Source: Bacteroidetes bacterium GWF2_40_14 (GTDB lineage Bacteria; Bacteroidota; Bacteroidia; Bacteroidales; UBA932). From it: a stretch of 64,000 nucleotides of DNA. The stretch is from assembly GCA_001769195.1 (NCBI GenBank), contig MEOK01000020.1, forward strand, positions 190,797 through 254,796, read 5' to 3'. Below the pieces are notes generated by a model that saw only the letters and a program-made list of their open reading frames with translations, ran no database searches and had not been told where the DNA came from. The first letter of the stretch is position 1. Each line of letters starts with the position of its first letter. Position numbers and translations under genes: made by a program. Of the stretch, positions 63,819 to 64,000 are shown piece by piece.

Positions 63819-64000
63819 ATGAAAAAAGTGATATATAGCCTTGTCATAGTCTTGACTATGATTCTTAATACTACTTTGTTTGCACAGAGTAGAAGTATAG
63901 ACTTTAAGCACATAACGCTTGAAGAGGCCTTTCAGATTTCCGGGACAACTGGTAAAACAATATTTGTTGATTGTTACACTCAATGGTGCGGCCCATGCAA
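63819..64000 (+). CDS. Thioredoxin-like secreted protein (3' truncated by window end)
   Basis: The first ~60 residues only: a signal peptide (to ~23, TTLFAQ) then ITLEEAFQISGTTGKTIFVD and CYTQWCGPC, an intact thioredoxin WCxxC motif. Starting 11 nt after the pseudoprotease, it is probably the next gene of the same operon. A periplasmic disulphide reductase acting on imported peptides or on the proteases is possible. Confidence 0.75.
   Translation, partial: MKKVIYSLVIVLTMILNTTLFAQSRSIDFKHITLEEAFQISGTTGKTIFVDCYTQWCGPC

Overview
The window is a stretch of a Bacteroidales-type (Bacteroidota) chromosome. The evidence is two SusC/SusD systems, an ECF sigma/FecR pair with DUF4974, BACON and bacterial Ig-like domains, SPII lipoproteins throughout, and promoters of the Bacteroidota form (TTTG, about 19 nt, TAnnTTTG). 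The DNA is AT-rich. I do not assign a genus.

Layout. (1) 1-470: the 3' end of a secreted Ig-like protein. (2) 0.7-15.7 kb: a long plus-strand lipid locus. A TetR regulator and two near-identical palindromic operators control an MMPL/RND exporter, a LolA-like periplasmic carrier, a UppS paralogue, a KASIII, a PlsC-type acyltransferase, a patatin, an outer-membrane barrel, a CDP-alcohol phosphotransferase, GtrA, serine palmitoyltransferase, an SDR reductase, a GNAT-fold acyltransferase, two GT2 enzymes (one frameshifted) and a LysE protein. I read this as synthesis of a ceramide-based, head-grouped and perhaps glycosylated lipid, with dedicated trans-envelope export. (3) 16-18.4 kb: a BACON-LRR-M64 peptidase lipoprotein and RadC. 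(4) 18.8-20.5 kb: a minimal RiPP locus. It has a SPASM radical-SAM maturase with an N-terminal PqqD-like region, preceded by a 38-residue precursor that is easily missed (20329-20445) and whose tail repeats C..P..KPSGR twice. A hairpin separates the two genes.

(5) 20.5-30 kb: a repeat-rich accessory and defence region. A minus-strand AbiH operon (with a K+-channel-like membrane protein that lacks a selectivity filter) and an internally deleted, frameshifted tyrosine recombinase lie between short direct repeats. These sit inside longer direct repeats that also enclose an AbiE toxin-antitoxin pair. A second AbiE pair follows, with a palindromic operator over its promoter. (6) 30-34.4 kb: a secreted protein, a 6-bladed beta-propeller lipoprotein and a membrane MutS-like ATPase. 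(7) 34.4-50.9 kb: a beta-mannan utilisation locus with an AraC regulator, a clan GH-A hydrolase, GH26, SusC, SusD, a surface glycan-binding lipoprotein, a sodium:solute symporter, GH130, two SASA acetylesterases and an SGNH hydrolase. Two conserved sequence blocks recur in front of both the GH-A gene and susC and are candidate AraC sites. (8) 51.2-64 kb: an ECF sigma/FecR-controlled SusC (with STN domain)/SusD operon. It carries a HExxH-less lipoprotein, an active-looking metalloprotease (HExxHxxGxxH), a paralogue of that protease with every catalytic residue replaced, and a thioredoxin-like protein cut by the window end.

The best candidates for undescribed biology are the KPSGR-repeat RiPP, the ceramide synthesis-plus-export locus, and the protease/pseudoprotease import operon. 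All functional statements rest on reading motifs by eye; no searches were run.
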